Source: JBHJHP01 sp042219855 (GTDB taxonomy: Bacteria > Bacteroidota > Bacteroidia > Bacteroidales > UBA5342). From it: a stretch of DNA of 64,000 bases. A model generated the notes under the pieces. That model saw only the letters and a list, made by a program, of their open reading frames with translations, was not told the origin of the DNA and searched no databases. Both the position numbers and the translations under genes were made by a program. Every line of letters begins with the position of its first letter. The stretch's first letter is position 1. Shown here in pieces: positions 36,787-44,582 of this stretch. The stretch lies in assembly GCF_042219855.1 (NCBI RefSeq), contig NZ_JBHJHP010000006.1, forward strand, positions 62,001-126,000. Reading direction: 5' to 3'.

Positions 36787-37740
36787 TCATAGAATTTTTT
36801 TCCAGGCTCCGTTAATGGATTTATTATGTCCCCGGAATAATACGTTGAAAGCATCAATCATGACCTGATCTTTTAATGTCAGGCTTTCATATATTTTTAA
36901 CCTGTCCGGGAATAACTCAATGTAATCATGGACAAATATGCTAAGCAATACCATCAGGTTTTTAAAGTTATACTTTACCAGATCTGCATAGGCATTGTTT
37001 TCTGTCCCGAACATCTGGCTGAACTGAAAAACCGAAACATTTGACGGGTGAGAATAAAATGAAAAGTAAGTGTAGTTGTCATCAAATAAATTGCTTTTCA
37101 GATTCATGGTATTGAATGTGTCCTGCCAGCTCAGGAGGCTAACCTCATTTCCCCTGAACACCAGTTTATATTCATTGTCATCAATGGCAGAAAGTATCTT
37201 ACCCTGATTTTTTGCATCCAGGTTTTTAAACAGTGCACTGTTTTCAATCTGGCTGGTCAGATCCTTTATAATTTCCTGATCATCCTTTAATATTTGCTTG
37301 CTCTCTTCTCCGGCAGCATATTTTGTAAAACGTTGTCTGTAGTTTAATCCGGACAGCACCCATAAATTATAGAGAATTAAGCGCTCTTCATCATTCTCCG
37401 GTTTAACATATACAATGTAAAACATCGAGATGGTTTCAAAGGTATTCTGAACATGTGCTGCAACAGTTGTGGGATCAATGAGCTTTTTTAGCTTGGCCCC
37501 TGTTTCTTTGTCGTTGTAGTTGACGCCGGTCAGAAGTTTTTTGGCTGCCAGTAATTTTACAAATACCATTTGCAGAATGGTCATGGCATCAGCTTCCCTT
37601 GCTGTTTTCTCTGTAAAATCCTGACTTTCCATCACCCGGAAAAGAAAACGTTCAAAAATGTCGGTTAAATCAAATAAATCGTCTAAGGTATCTAATGAAG
37701 TTAATCGCTCAATTTCCTTTCTTAGTTCATCTGTATTCAT
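36787..37740 (-). CDS. Unknown cytoplasmic alpha-helical protein
   Basis: The product is 317 residues with no signal peptide or membrane segment. It is mostly helical, with acidic stretches (LDTLDDLFDLTDIFERFLF), a Tyr/Phe-rich middle (YTYFSFYSHPSNVSVFQF) and a C-terminal basic tail. The pattern AREADAMTILQMVFVKLLAAKKLL suggests a helical bundle. I do not recognise a family; a resemblance to the DUF5677 type is possible but unproven. It stands alone, upstream of the repeat zone and downstream of the arsR operator. Codon use looks like its neighbours, so there is no sign of transfer. Confidence 0.7.
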   Translation of the reverse strand: MNTDELRKEIERLTSLDTLDDLFDLTDIFERFLFRVMESQDFTEKTAREADAMTILQMVFVKLLAAKKLLTGVNYNDKETGAKLKKLIDPTTVAAHVQNTFETISMFYIVYVKPENDEERLILYNLWVLSGLNYRQRFTKYAAGEESKQILKDDQEIIKDLTSQIENSALFKNLDAKNQGKILSAIDDNEYKLVFRGNEVSLLSWQDTFNTMNLKSNLFDDNYTYFSFYSHPSNVSVFQFSQMFGTENNAYADLVKYNFKNLMVLLSIFVHDYIELFPDRLKIYESLTLKDQVMIDAFNVLFRGHNKSINGAWKKIL

Positions 37741-38038
37741 AATATCAAGTTTTAGCTGTTAGCAAATTTACTGAATATGTAACATTCTTTCAATATAGTT
37801 TTTTTATGGCAAAATAACTAAAACAAGATAGTATTTATTTATATAGTTTGAGAGGAGCTGTTCGATAATTTATACTAAAGTTAAAACTCTCTTGTTCAAA
37901 ACTGCATAGCTATTCCAGGGATAGTCATTTCACGGTTTTTTGAAAGGTTCAAAAAGTGAGGATACTGTGCATGTATTTTGAAATGTGGACATAGCGATTA
38001 AAAAACAGTCAAATCATTTGGGCTTGCAACGCTTCTGA

Positions 38039-38341
38039 CAGCATTTCGAAATTCATGAGAACGGAAAAGCTTACGACCCTGAATTGTTTTACGATTTTAA
38101 ACAGCATAAAATAAGGACTGAAGAACGACAGGAGGAATCTCTGTCTGTGGTTCATAGGTTGCATAGACCTAAAGGCTATGCCAACAAATTTGCTGTTCCT
38201 GAGTTTTACAGTGTTCACGCAGGTGACTCGCTTTGGAAAATTTCACGTAAGTATAAGGTGTCTATCAATACAATTTGTCAATTAAACCATATTTCGGCTA
38301 ATAAAGTATTACGAATCGGGCAGCCATTGCGATTATATTAG
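38039..38341 (+). pseudogene. Decayed M23-peptidase / LysM remnant
   Basis: In one frame, QHFEIHENGKAYDPELFYDF resembles the HLHFEIRxNGKxxDP end of M23 peptidoglycan endopeptidases. It is followed by a linker and an intact LysM domain (YSVHAGDSLWKISRKYKVSI, then LRIGQPLRLY). A TGA stop lies immediately before it (38036-38038), no catalytic-domain body precedes it, and a plausible start codon is lacking (only an internal TTG). It therefore looks like the 3' scrap of a cell-wall hydrolase gene. The ~300 bp upstream (37741-38038) show nothing else I can assign. A short expressed LysM peptide cannot be fully excluded. Confidence 0.65.
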
Positions 38342-38363
38342 CCAATTAACCAGATCTCTTTAT

Positions 38364-38518
38364 GAGTGAAGAAATTTCAGGTCATATTAGCAGGGATTAT
38401 TTACATGATCCCTGTTACTCCGAATTCCGAAAGCAAAGTCCGTTATAAGTCAGCAAGAGAAAGAGCAGGAGTTGCGAGGTATTAATGTATGCCCAGCACT
38501 TTTGCTCCAACCTGATTT
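38364..38518. repeat. 155-bp direct repeat, copy 1
   Basis: It is similar along its whole length to 38652-38806 in the same orientation, with near identity in the middle (GGGATTATTTACATGATCCC and the following bases). Its right third carries a diverged version of the 69-bp hairpin repeat. Confidence 0.8.
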
Positions 38519-38651
38519 GGATTAAAATTAATAGCTACTGATTTGATCGAAACAATTTGTATGTTCTTTTCTACATTAACCTCAGTTATGAGGGCCGTAG
38601 GTCTGAAAGTATGGTAGATTGTTCAGATAATTGAACCGGAGAGCTTCATAG

Positions 38652-38806
38652 GAGTGAAAGGATTTCAGGTCATATCTGTCGGGATTATTTACATGATCCC
38701 TGTTACTCCGAATTCCGAAAGCAAAGCCCGTTATAATTCAGCAAGAGAGTGAGCAAGAGTGGAGAGGTTTAATTGTATACTCAATACTCTTGCTCAAAAC
38801 TGATTT
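38652..38806. repeat. 155-bp direct repeat, copy 2, ending in the 69-bp hairpin repeat
   Basis: This is the second copy of the 38364-38518 repeat. Bases 38738-38806 match 39176-39244 at 67 of 69 positions and contain a 10-bp stem (38751-38760 with 38786-38795). The end coincides with the stop codon of the four-helix-bundle gene. Confidence 0.85.
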
Positions 38807-39150
38807 TAAGATAGGTGTTTTATCATTGAAAACAACATTCTGGATATTTCGTCAAGGTCAGAATAAAATTTGGCAAATTCAGTTTCGGTAATAGTTCCAA
38901 TATCTTTTAAATAATCGAAAATAGCAACACATTCAAAAGCTGAGCCCCTTGAGATAACATAAAAATTTCGTTTGTCTTTTTGAGTATATCTTCCGGAGCC
39001 TTCTGCTATATTCAGCATAATACTGAAGGATGCACGCCTAAGCTGATCAGTTGTGGTCCTGTCCTGCTTGTTGGAAACCAGAAAATGATTCACTTTTTTA
39101 TTGAAATCTTTTGCGTGTGAATAGACAGTTAATTTTTCAAAATCAAACAT
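38806..39150 (-). CDS. Four-helix-bundle protein of the 23S rRNA intervening-sequence (S23) family
   Basis: The product is 114 residues from ATG 39150 (MFDFEKLTVYSHAKDFNKKV). An in-frame start at 39222 would read the flanking repeat. Family hallmarks are LRRASFSIMLNIAEGSGRYT, the DKRNFYVISRGSAFECVAIFDYLKD segment and a helical C-terminus. The family is named from proteins encoded inside 23S rRNA intervening sequences; close relatives (Avd) serve diversity-generating retroelements. Here the gene stands in neither context. It is bracketed by 69-bp direct hairpin repeats and its 5' side abuts a tRNA-Arg. Function unknown; nucleic acid binding is the likeliest role. Confidence 0.85.
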   Translation of the reverse strand: MFDFEKLTVYSHAKDFNKKVNHFLVSNKQDRTTTDQLRRASFSIMLNIAEGSGRYTQKDKRNFYVISRGSAFECVAIFDYLKDIGTITETEFAKFYSDLDEISRMLFSMIKHLS

Positions 39151-39175
39151 TGTGTAATGTTCGTTTAGGGTTGAG

Positions 39176-39244
39176 TCAGCAAGAGAAAGAGCAAGAGTGG
39201 AGAGGTTTAATTGTATACTCAATACTCTTGCTCAAAACTGATTT
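39176..39244. repeat. 69-bp hairpin direct repeat on the tRNA side
   Basis: It is a 67/69 match to 38738-38806, 438 bp apart in the same orientation, with a 10-bp internal stem. It ends three bases from the 3' end of tRNA-Arg, so it may also terminate or process that transcript. Confidence 0.85.
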
Positions 39245-39246
39245 AG

Positions 39247-39318
39247 TGATCCCGACGGGATTCGAACCCATATCGTCAGAACCGGAATCTGAAATTCTAT
39301 CCATTGAACTACGGGACC
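39247..39318 (-). tRNA. tRNA-Arg (CCG anticodon)
   Basis: The minus strand folds as a 72-nt cloverleaf: acceptor GGTCCCG with CGGGATC, anticodon stem TCAGA/TCTGA around TTCCGGT (anticodon CCG, codon CGG), and T-loop TTCGAAT. CCA is not encoded. The hairpin repeat begins three bases beyond its 3' end. Confidence 0.92.
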
Positions 39319-39463
39319 ATTATGGTGGATGCAAAAATAATAATTTTACCTTACAACCACACATAATATATCTGCTCTTTCTATAGTTAATCTAACAAAG
39401 CTTAAATGAAATATGAATCGTATTGGTAAATTACTAAATTTGCCACACATCCGTTTAATCAAT

Positions 39464-40192
39464 ATGTTTACCATATATCTGAAGGAAATAAAGACATTTT
39501 TCAGCGCACTGCAGGGCTACATTATTACAGGTTTGTTTCTTCTGACAACAGCCCTGTTTCTATGGGTTATTCCGGGAAGCTGGAATATTCCTGAAAGCGG
39601 CTATGCCACACTGAACGGTTTATTTGAACTGGCCCCGTGGTTGTTTCTTTTTTTTATACCTGCCATCACCATGCGTATGTTTGCCGAAGAATACCGCAGC
39701 GGTACCATCGAACTGATCATAACCCGTCCCGTGAAGACCTCAGGCATCATTGGTGGAAAATACCTGGCAGGCCTTACCTTATTATTGATCACTCTTCTTC
39801 CCACATTGATTTGGGTTATCACTGTATCGGCAATAGCTTTGCCCAAAGGGAACATTGACGGAGGCGCAATATCCGGGAGTTATATTGCGCTTTTTCTGCT
39901 GGGCAGCACTTATGTATCCATTGGTGTACTGGGGTCCTCTCTGACCGATAACCAGGTGGTGGCTTTTCTCATAACACTGGCGTTATCTTTTCTCACATAT
40001 TCCGGATTCAGCCTTCTGGGGTCAGCTCCCGGTATAAATGCCGTTACGGGCTATATGGAACAGCTTGGTATTGAGTCTCATTATCTTTCCATGAGCCGCG
40101 GGGTGATCGATTCACGCGATGTGTTTTATTTTATATCGGCGAACCTTTTTTTCCTGTTTGCTGCTAACATTTCACTTAAGCGCAGAACATGA
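39464..40192 (+). CDS. gldF: ABC transporter permease, GldF-like
   Basis: ATG 39464 (MFTIYLKEIKTFFSALQGYI) is preferred to ATG 39413, because GldF proteins begin with this helix and the extra 17 residues have no counterpart. Six or seven membrane helices are visible, with the EYRSGTIELIITRPV coupling segment after the second helix. GldF and the next gene product GldG form the membrane part of an ABC transporter. In Flavobacterium it is associated with gliding, but many non-gliding Bacteroidota also carry it, so motility cannot be deduced. No gldA ATPase gene is visible nearby. Its stop overlaps gldG by 4 bases (ATGA). Confidence 0.88.
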   Translation: MFTIYLKEIKTFFSALQGYIITGLFLLTTALFLWVIPGSWNIPESGYATLNGLFELAPWLFLFFIPAITMRMFAEEYRSGTIELIITRPVKTSGIIGGKYLAGLTLLLITLLPTLIWVITVSAIALPKGNIDGGAISGSYIALFLLGSTYVSIGVLGSSLTDNQVVAFLITLALSFLTYSGFSLLGSAPGINAVTGYMEQLGIESHYLSMSRGVIDSRDVFYFISANLFFLFAANISLKRRT

Positions 40193-41904
40193 GAAATATC
40201 CTGAGGACCATATCGCAATCGTGGGTAAGCCTGGTGGTTTTATTTGTATTGTTGTTGGTGTTAAACAGTGCGATCCGGTCAGTCTTTTTCAGAGTCGACC
40301 TTACGGGCGATAAACGCTATACGCTGGCCGATGTGACAAAAACATATTTAAGGGACCTCAGGGAGTCGGTTAAAATCAGGGTCTATCTGACCGGAGATTT
40401 GAATCCCGGATTTGACCGCCTGCAGCAGGCTACGAAAGATCTGTTATCTGAATTCAAGGTCTATGCAGGAAAGAATCTTTCATATTCCTTCCCTGAACCT
40501 GGAAAAATAAAGGATCAGAACGCGTATAAAAAGTTACAGAAAGAGGTGCAGGATCTGAACCTGACTCCAATAAACGTAGTGGATAAAGGATCAAGAGGCG
40601 AAGTGAGCCAGATACCCGTATTTCCCTGGGCTGTTATTGATGCCGGAGGAAAGCGCTATCCCGTGCGGTTGTTGGTCAATGCCACCGGTAAAAGTGCTGA
40701 GGAAAATCTGAATACCTCGATCGAGGAGTTGGAGTATAACCTGATGGATGGTATGCGGATTGTTGCGGCTAAATCGGTGCGTAAAATCGCATTTCTCGAA
40801 GGGCAGGGCGAGCTGGATGAAAGCCATGTGTATGATATGACCACGTCCTTAAGTCATTATTTCCAGGTAGATCGCGGGGCTATCAGCAATGATCCGTCTG
40901 TTCTGGATGCTTATGCTGTAGTGATCATCGCCAAACCGACTCGGGAATTTTCAGAAAAGGACAAATTTGTCATTGATCAGTATCTGATGAAGGGTGGAAA
41001 AATCATTTGGCTGGTAGACGGTGTTAAAATTTCGGTGGACAGTCTCGCGAAAGGACCGCAAACCGTTGGGATCTATAATAATCTGAACCTTGAAGATATG
41101 CTGTTTACCTATGGCGTCAGGGTCAACCCAACGTTGGTGCAGGATCTGCAGTGTGCCCTCTATCCGGTCAATTTTGCAGAACCGGGACAGAAAGCAGATT
41201 TTCACCCTGTTCCCTGGTATTATGCGCCTTTGTTATTCGGATATAAGAATCATGTTATTACAAGAGGACTGTCGCCGGTGAAAACGGAGTTTTGCAGTTC
41301 CATTGATACGGTGGGTGACGGGAAACTGAAAAAGACCCCTTTGCTTGTGACCAGTGGACATTCCAATGTATTCCAGGCGCCGGCACCTGTTGATCTTCAG
41401 ATGGCTGTTGCCGATGTTAAATCGGAGGATTTTAAACTGGGACCACAAACAGTGGCGTGTCTGGTGGAGGGAACTTTCCGGTCGGTATTCCGGAATCGCT
41501 TTGTGCCAAAAGAAATGGATGGAATAAGCGGCAATATCATTAAAGAAAGCAAACCAACCTCGATCATTGTTATAGCGGATGGCGATATTATTAAAAATGA
41601 GGTGGAAGGAGCCGGATCAAACCAACGGGTTATTCCTTTGGGGTATGACAGATTTACGTCGCAAAACCTTTTTGGTAACCGGGATTTTCTGTTGAACTGC
41701 GTCAATTACATGACAGATGACAAGGGATGGATGGAATTGAGGTCACGGAAAGTAACCCTGCGATTACTTGCCAAGGAAGAGGCCAATGAACATAGATTGA
41801 AGTGGCAATTGGTGAACATTCTTTTACCTCTGTTTTTGCTCTTGTCAGGAGGTGTGATTTTTGTGAGGATCCGTAAAGGAAAGTATACCGGTCAGCAGAG
41901 GTAA
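40189..41904 (+). CDS. gldG: Gliding motility-type ABC transporter accessory protein GldG
   Basis: The product is 571 residues with an N-terminal helix (VVLFVLLLVLNSAI) and a C-terminal helix (LLPLFLLLSGGVIFVRI) on either side of a large extracytoplasmic region: VDLTGDKRYTLADVTK, IKVYLTGDL-type strand (IRVYLTGDLNPGF), EGQGELDESHVYD. This is the GldG/ABC-type uncharacterised transport domain, which belongs to the same transporter as GldF. The gene overlaps gldF by 4 bases, and the two are translationally coupled. Its length and two terminal helices match the family. Confidence 0.92.
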   Translation: MRNILRTISQSWVSLVVLFVLLLVLNSAIRSVFFRVDLTGDKRYTLADVTKTYLRDLRESVKIRVYLTGDLNPGFDRLQQATKDLLSEFKVYAGKNLSYSFPEPGKIKDQNAYKKLQKEVQDLNLTPINVVDKGSRGEVSQIPVFPWAVIDAGGKRYPVRLLVNATGKSAEENLNTSIEELEYNLMDGMRIVAAKSVRKIAFLEGQGELDESHVYDMTTSLSHYFQVDRGAISNDPSVLDAYAVVIIAKPTREFSEKDKFVIDQYLMKGGKIIWLVDGVKISVDSLAKGPQTVGIYNNLNLEDMLFTYGVRVNPTLVQDLQCALYPVNFAEPGQKADFHPVPWYYAPLLFGYKNHVITRGLSPVKTEFCSSIDTVGDGKLKKTPLLVTSGHSNVFQAPAPVDLQMAVADVKSEDFKLGPQTVACLVEGTFRSVFRNRFVPKEMDGISGNIIKESKPTSIIVIADGDIIKNEVEGAGSNQRVIPLGYDRFTSQNLFGNRDFLLNCVNYMTDDKGWMELRSRKVTLRLLAKEEANEHRLKWQLVNILLPLFLLLSGGVIFVRIRKGKYTGQQR

Positions 41905-41967
41905 ATATGGATGTCAACACGATTTCCAAAGTTTTTAACAATGCATTCTCAGTTTATAAAATTTATC

Positions 41968-41975
41968 TATCTTTG
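41968..41975 (+). promoter_or_regulatory. Candidate -7 element (TATCTTTG) upstream of dnaN
   Basis: TATCTTTG matches TAnnTTTG and lies 24 bases before the dnaN ATG. No convincing TTTG -33 box is seen at the proper spacing, so this is weak support. Confidence 0.35.
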
Positions 41976-41998
41976 ATAACCACAAAAAATTGAAAAAC

Positions 41999-43117
41999 AT
42001 GAAGTTTATTGTTTCAAGCTCAACACTTTTAAGTCATCTGCAGGCAATCAGCAGGGTTATCAGTTCAAAAAATACCCTGGCAATTCTGGACGATTTCTTA
42101 TTTACTTTGTCCGGAACCGAACTGAAAATCACAGCATCCGATCTGGATACCACAATGATTACAAGTATACAGGTAGAATCTGCAGAAGGTGAAGGAAGTT
42201 TTGCTTCCACAGCCCGTACATTGCTCGATTACCTGAAAGAGTTTTCGGAACAACCCTTGAATTTCAACATCGATGAATCTACACTGACCATAACAAGCGA
42301 CAACGATAAATTCCAGATTGCAGCAATTGATGGCGATGAGTATCCATCTTTGCCTGCCCTCGACAGCAACCTGACAGAATTTATGATTTCGGCTGATGCC
42401 TTGGTTAGCGGGATCAACAAATCTATTTTCGCAACAGCGGACGATGAACTGCGTCCGGTAATGAACGGGATCTATTTTGATATTAACGAATCGGGCCTGA
42501 CCTTTGCTGCTTCCGACGCACACAAGTTAGTCAGGATTACGGATAGCTCAGTTAAAGATGCACCCGTGTCATCATTTATTCTCCCTAAAAAGCCGGCAGC
42601 ATTGCTTAAAAATGTATTGCCAAAGGAAGATGGAAATGTACATGTAGAGTTTGATACAAAAAATGCAAGTTTTACACTTCCCAATTATAAGCTGGTCTGC
42701 CGTCTGGTGGAAGGCCGGTATCCGAATTACAATTCTGTAATTCCAAAGGATAATCCGAATAAAATGATTGTGGACCGTTCGGCATTGCTGACCACACTTA
42801 AAAGGGTAGCTGTATGTTCCAATCAGGCCAGTAACCTGATAAAAATTGAACTTGAAGCCAACAAAGCAACCATTTCTGCCCAGGATATTGATTTTTCGAT
42901 TTCGGCATCTGCAGTACTCGCGTGCCAGTATTCAGGCGATGAGCTGACCATTGGTTTTAAATCAAGTTTCCTTATTGAAATCCTCTCCAATATTGAGTCC
43001 GACGAGGTCGTTCTTGAATTTGCCGATTCAACGCGGGCAGGCGTGATTCTTCCGTTTGAAAAAGACGAAACACAGGATCTGCTTATGCTGCTCATGCCGA
43101 TGATGTTGAACGATTAA
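41999..43117 (+). CDS. dnaN: DNA polymerase III sliding clamp, beta subunit
   Basis: The product is 372 residues from ATG 41999 (MKFIVSSSTLLSHLQAISRVI); an in-frame TTG at 41990 is rejected. Three clamp domains are recognisable: TASDLDTTMITSI, RPVMNGIYFDI and FAASDAHKLVRI, and the C-terminal VILPFEKDETQDLLMLLMPMML end. The dimeric ring tethers polymerase and repair factors to DNA. It is not next to dnaA here, which is usual in Bacteroidota, where dnaN is separate. A strong terminator follows at 43139. Confidence 0.96.
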   Translation: MKFIVSSSTLLSHLQAISRVISSKNTLAILDDFLFTLSGTELKITASDLDTTMITSIQVESAEGEGSFASTARTLLDYLKEFSEQPLNFNIDESTLTITSDNDKFQIAAIDGDEYPSLPALDSNLTEFMISADALVSGINKSIFATADDELRPVMNGIYFDINESGLTFAASDAHKLVRITDSSVKDAPVSSFILPKKPAALLKNVLPKEDGNVHVEFDTKNASFTLPNYKLVCRLVEGRYPNYNSVIPKDNPNKMIVDRSALLTTLKRVAVCSNQASNLIKIELEANKATISAQDIDFSISASAVLACQYSGDELTIGFKSSFLIEILSNIESDEVVLEFADSTRAGVILPFEKDETQDLLMLLMPMMLND

Positions 43118-43138
43118 ATGTAGCACTAAAACATACGT

Positions 43139-43168
43139 AAAAGGTTTCCACCGGAAACCTTTTTTTCT
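43139..43168 (+). terminator. Rho-independent terminator after dnaN
   Basis: An 11-bp perfect stem (43139-43149 with 43153-43163), a 3-base loop and a run of T. The next gene starts 8 bases further on, so its mRNA is either read-through or initiated within this short gap. Confidence 0.88.
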
Positions 43169-43175
43169 ATTTATT

Positions 43176-43943
43176 ATGCAGTTAAAACTTAAAAATCCGA
43201 TTATTTTTTTCGACCTCGAAACCACCGGAATAAACATTGTGAATGACAGAATTGTGGAGATTTCGGTTTTAAAGGTCAGTCCCAATGGGATGGAAGAGAC
43301 AAAGACAGTTCGTGTAAACCCCGGGATGCCGATACCTAAACAGGCTTCGGATATTCATGGCATTACCGATGAAGATATCAAAGATGCCCCGTCTTTTAAG
43401 GAGGTAGGCAAAGAACTGGCCCGGTTTATTGAAGGATGTGATCTTGCTGGTTTTAATTCCAACCGTTTTGATATCCCCTTACTGGCTGAAGAGTTTTTAC
43501 GCAACGGCATTGATATCGATTTTTCAAAACGGAAATTCGTGGATGTGCAGACCATTTTTCATAAAAAAGAACAACGGACCTTAAGTGCAGCCTACAGATT
43601 TTATTGTGATAAAAATCTGGAAGATGCGCATAGTGCTGAAGCCGATGTAACAGCAACATACGAGGTGCTCAAGGCCCAACTGGATCGCTATTCTGACCTG
43701 AAAAACGACATAGAATTCCTTTCTGCCTACTCGTCCTTTAATCGTAATGCTGACTTTGCCGGCCGGATCATTTTTGATGAAGATGGCGATGAAGTTTTTA
43801 ACTTTGGGAAGCACAAGGGCAGAAAAGTAAAGGACATCTTTGCAAAGGAACCAAGCTATTATGCATGGATGATGAATGGTGATTTTACGCTCTATACTAA
43901 AAAGGTGCTTACTGCCGTTAAACTGAGGGAATTTCAAAAATAG
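43176..43943 (+). CDS. DnaQ-like 3'-5' exonuclease (DEDDh)
   Basis: Exo I FFDLETTGIN (Asp, Glu), Exo II DLAGFNSNRFDIPLL, and Exo III with HSAEADVTATYEV (His and Asp) form the DEDDh active site. Residues ~1-170 carry the exonuclease; the C-terminal ~85 residues (FNFGKHKGRKVKDIF, SYYAWMMNGDFTLY) are a small module common in Bacteroidota homologues. It would proofread or trim DNA or RNA 3' ends. It lies next to dnaN and could supply polymerase III epsilon activity, although a canonical dnaQ may be elsewhere. Confidence 0.9.
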   Translation: MQLKLKNPIIFFDLETTGINIVNDRIVEISVLKVSPNGMEETKTVRVNPGMPIPKQASDIHGITDEDIKDAPSFKEVGKELARFIEGCDLAGFNSNRFDIPLLAEEFLRNGIDIDFSKRKFVDVQTIFHKKEQRTLSAAYRFYCDKNLEDAHSAEADVTATYEVLKAQLDRYSDLKNDIEFLSAYSSFNRNADFAGRIIFDEDGDEVFNFGKHKGRKVKDIFAKEPSYYAWMMNGDFTLYTKKVLTAVKLREFQK

Positions 43944-43949
43944 CATCAT

Positions 43950-44564
43950 ATGAAGCTGATTTGTGTTGGCAAGAATTATGTAAAGCATGTTAGGGAGCTT
44001 CACGGAGAGGTGCCGGAAGAGCCGGTTTTATTTATCAAGCCAGATTCGGCCATTCTCAAAAACGGATCAATATTCTACCTGCCATCGTTTTCAAACGAAA
44101 TACATCATGAGATAGAAATTCTGGTGAAAATTAACCGTTTAGGAAAAAATATTGAACAGCGTTTTGCGCATCGTTATTATGATGAAATAGGCCTGGGCAT
44201 TGACTTTACTGCCCGTGATCTGCAGTCAGACCTCAAGAAGAAAGGCTTGCCATGGGCCAAAGCAAAATGTTTCGATGGATCAGCTCCAATCGGGGAATTT
44301 GTATCTTTGTCGGAAATCGGAGGCGATATTAATAACATAGCGTTTCGCCTTGATAAAAACGGAGAAACCGTACAGCAGGGCAATACAGCTGATATGCTGT
44401 TTAAAATTGATGAACTTATTGCATACATTTCTACGTTTTTTACGTTAAAAATCGGAGATATCATTTATACCGGAACACCTGAGGGTGTAGGGCCGGTAAA
44501 GCCGGATGATCAGTTGGTTGGTTACATTGGAGATAAGCAACTTCTGAGAATCGGTGTTAAATAG
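43950..44564 (+). CDS. Fumarylacetoacetate hydrolase family protein
   Basis: The product is 204 residues with family markers MKLICVGKNYVKHVREL, HHEIEILVKINRLGKNI (metal-binding Glu pair), GIGLGIDFTARDLQ-type strand (EIGLGIDFTARDLQ), KCFDGSAPIG and YTGTPEGVGPVKPDD. It belongs to the FAH/acylpyruvase group, which cleave acylpyruvates or decarboxylate oxaloacetate using a divalent metal. The start ATG lies 6 bases after the exonuclease gene stop and 18 bases before the acyl-CoA ligase, so the three genes are probably co-transcribed. The exact substrate cannot be inferred. Confidence 0.92.
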   Translation: MKLICVGKNYVKHVRELHGEVPEEPVLFIKPDSAILKNGSIFYLPSFSNEIHHEIEILVKINRLGKNIEQRFAHRYYDEIGLGIDFTARDLQSDLKKKGLPWAKAKCFDGSAPIGEFVSLSEIGGDINNIAFRLDKNGETVQQGNTADMLFKIDELIAYISTFFTLKIGDIIYTGTPEGVGPVKPDDQLVGYIGDKQLLRIGVK

Positions 44565-44582
44565 GAAGCAAAACAATTACGA

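Noticed and set aside
38364..39244. Diversity-generating retroelement, suggested by the four-helix-bundle gene
   Set aside because: No reverse transcriptase, template repeat or variable-repeat target gene is visible nearby.
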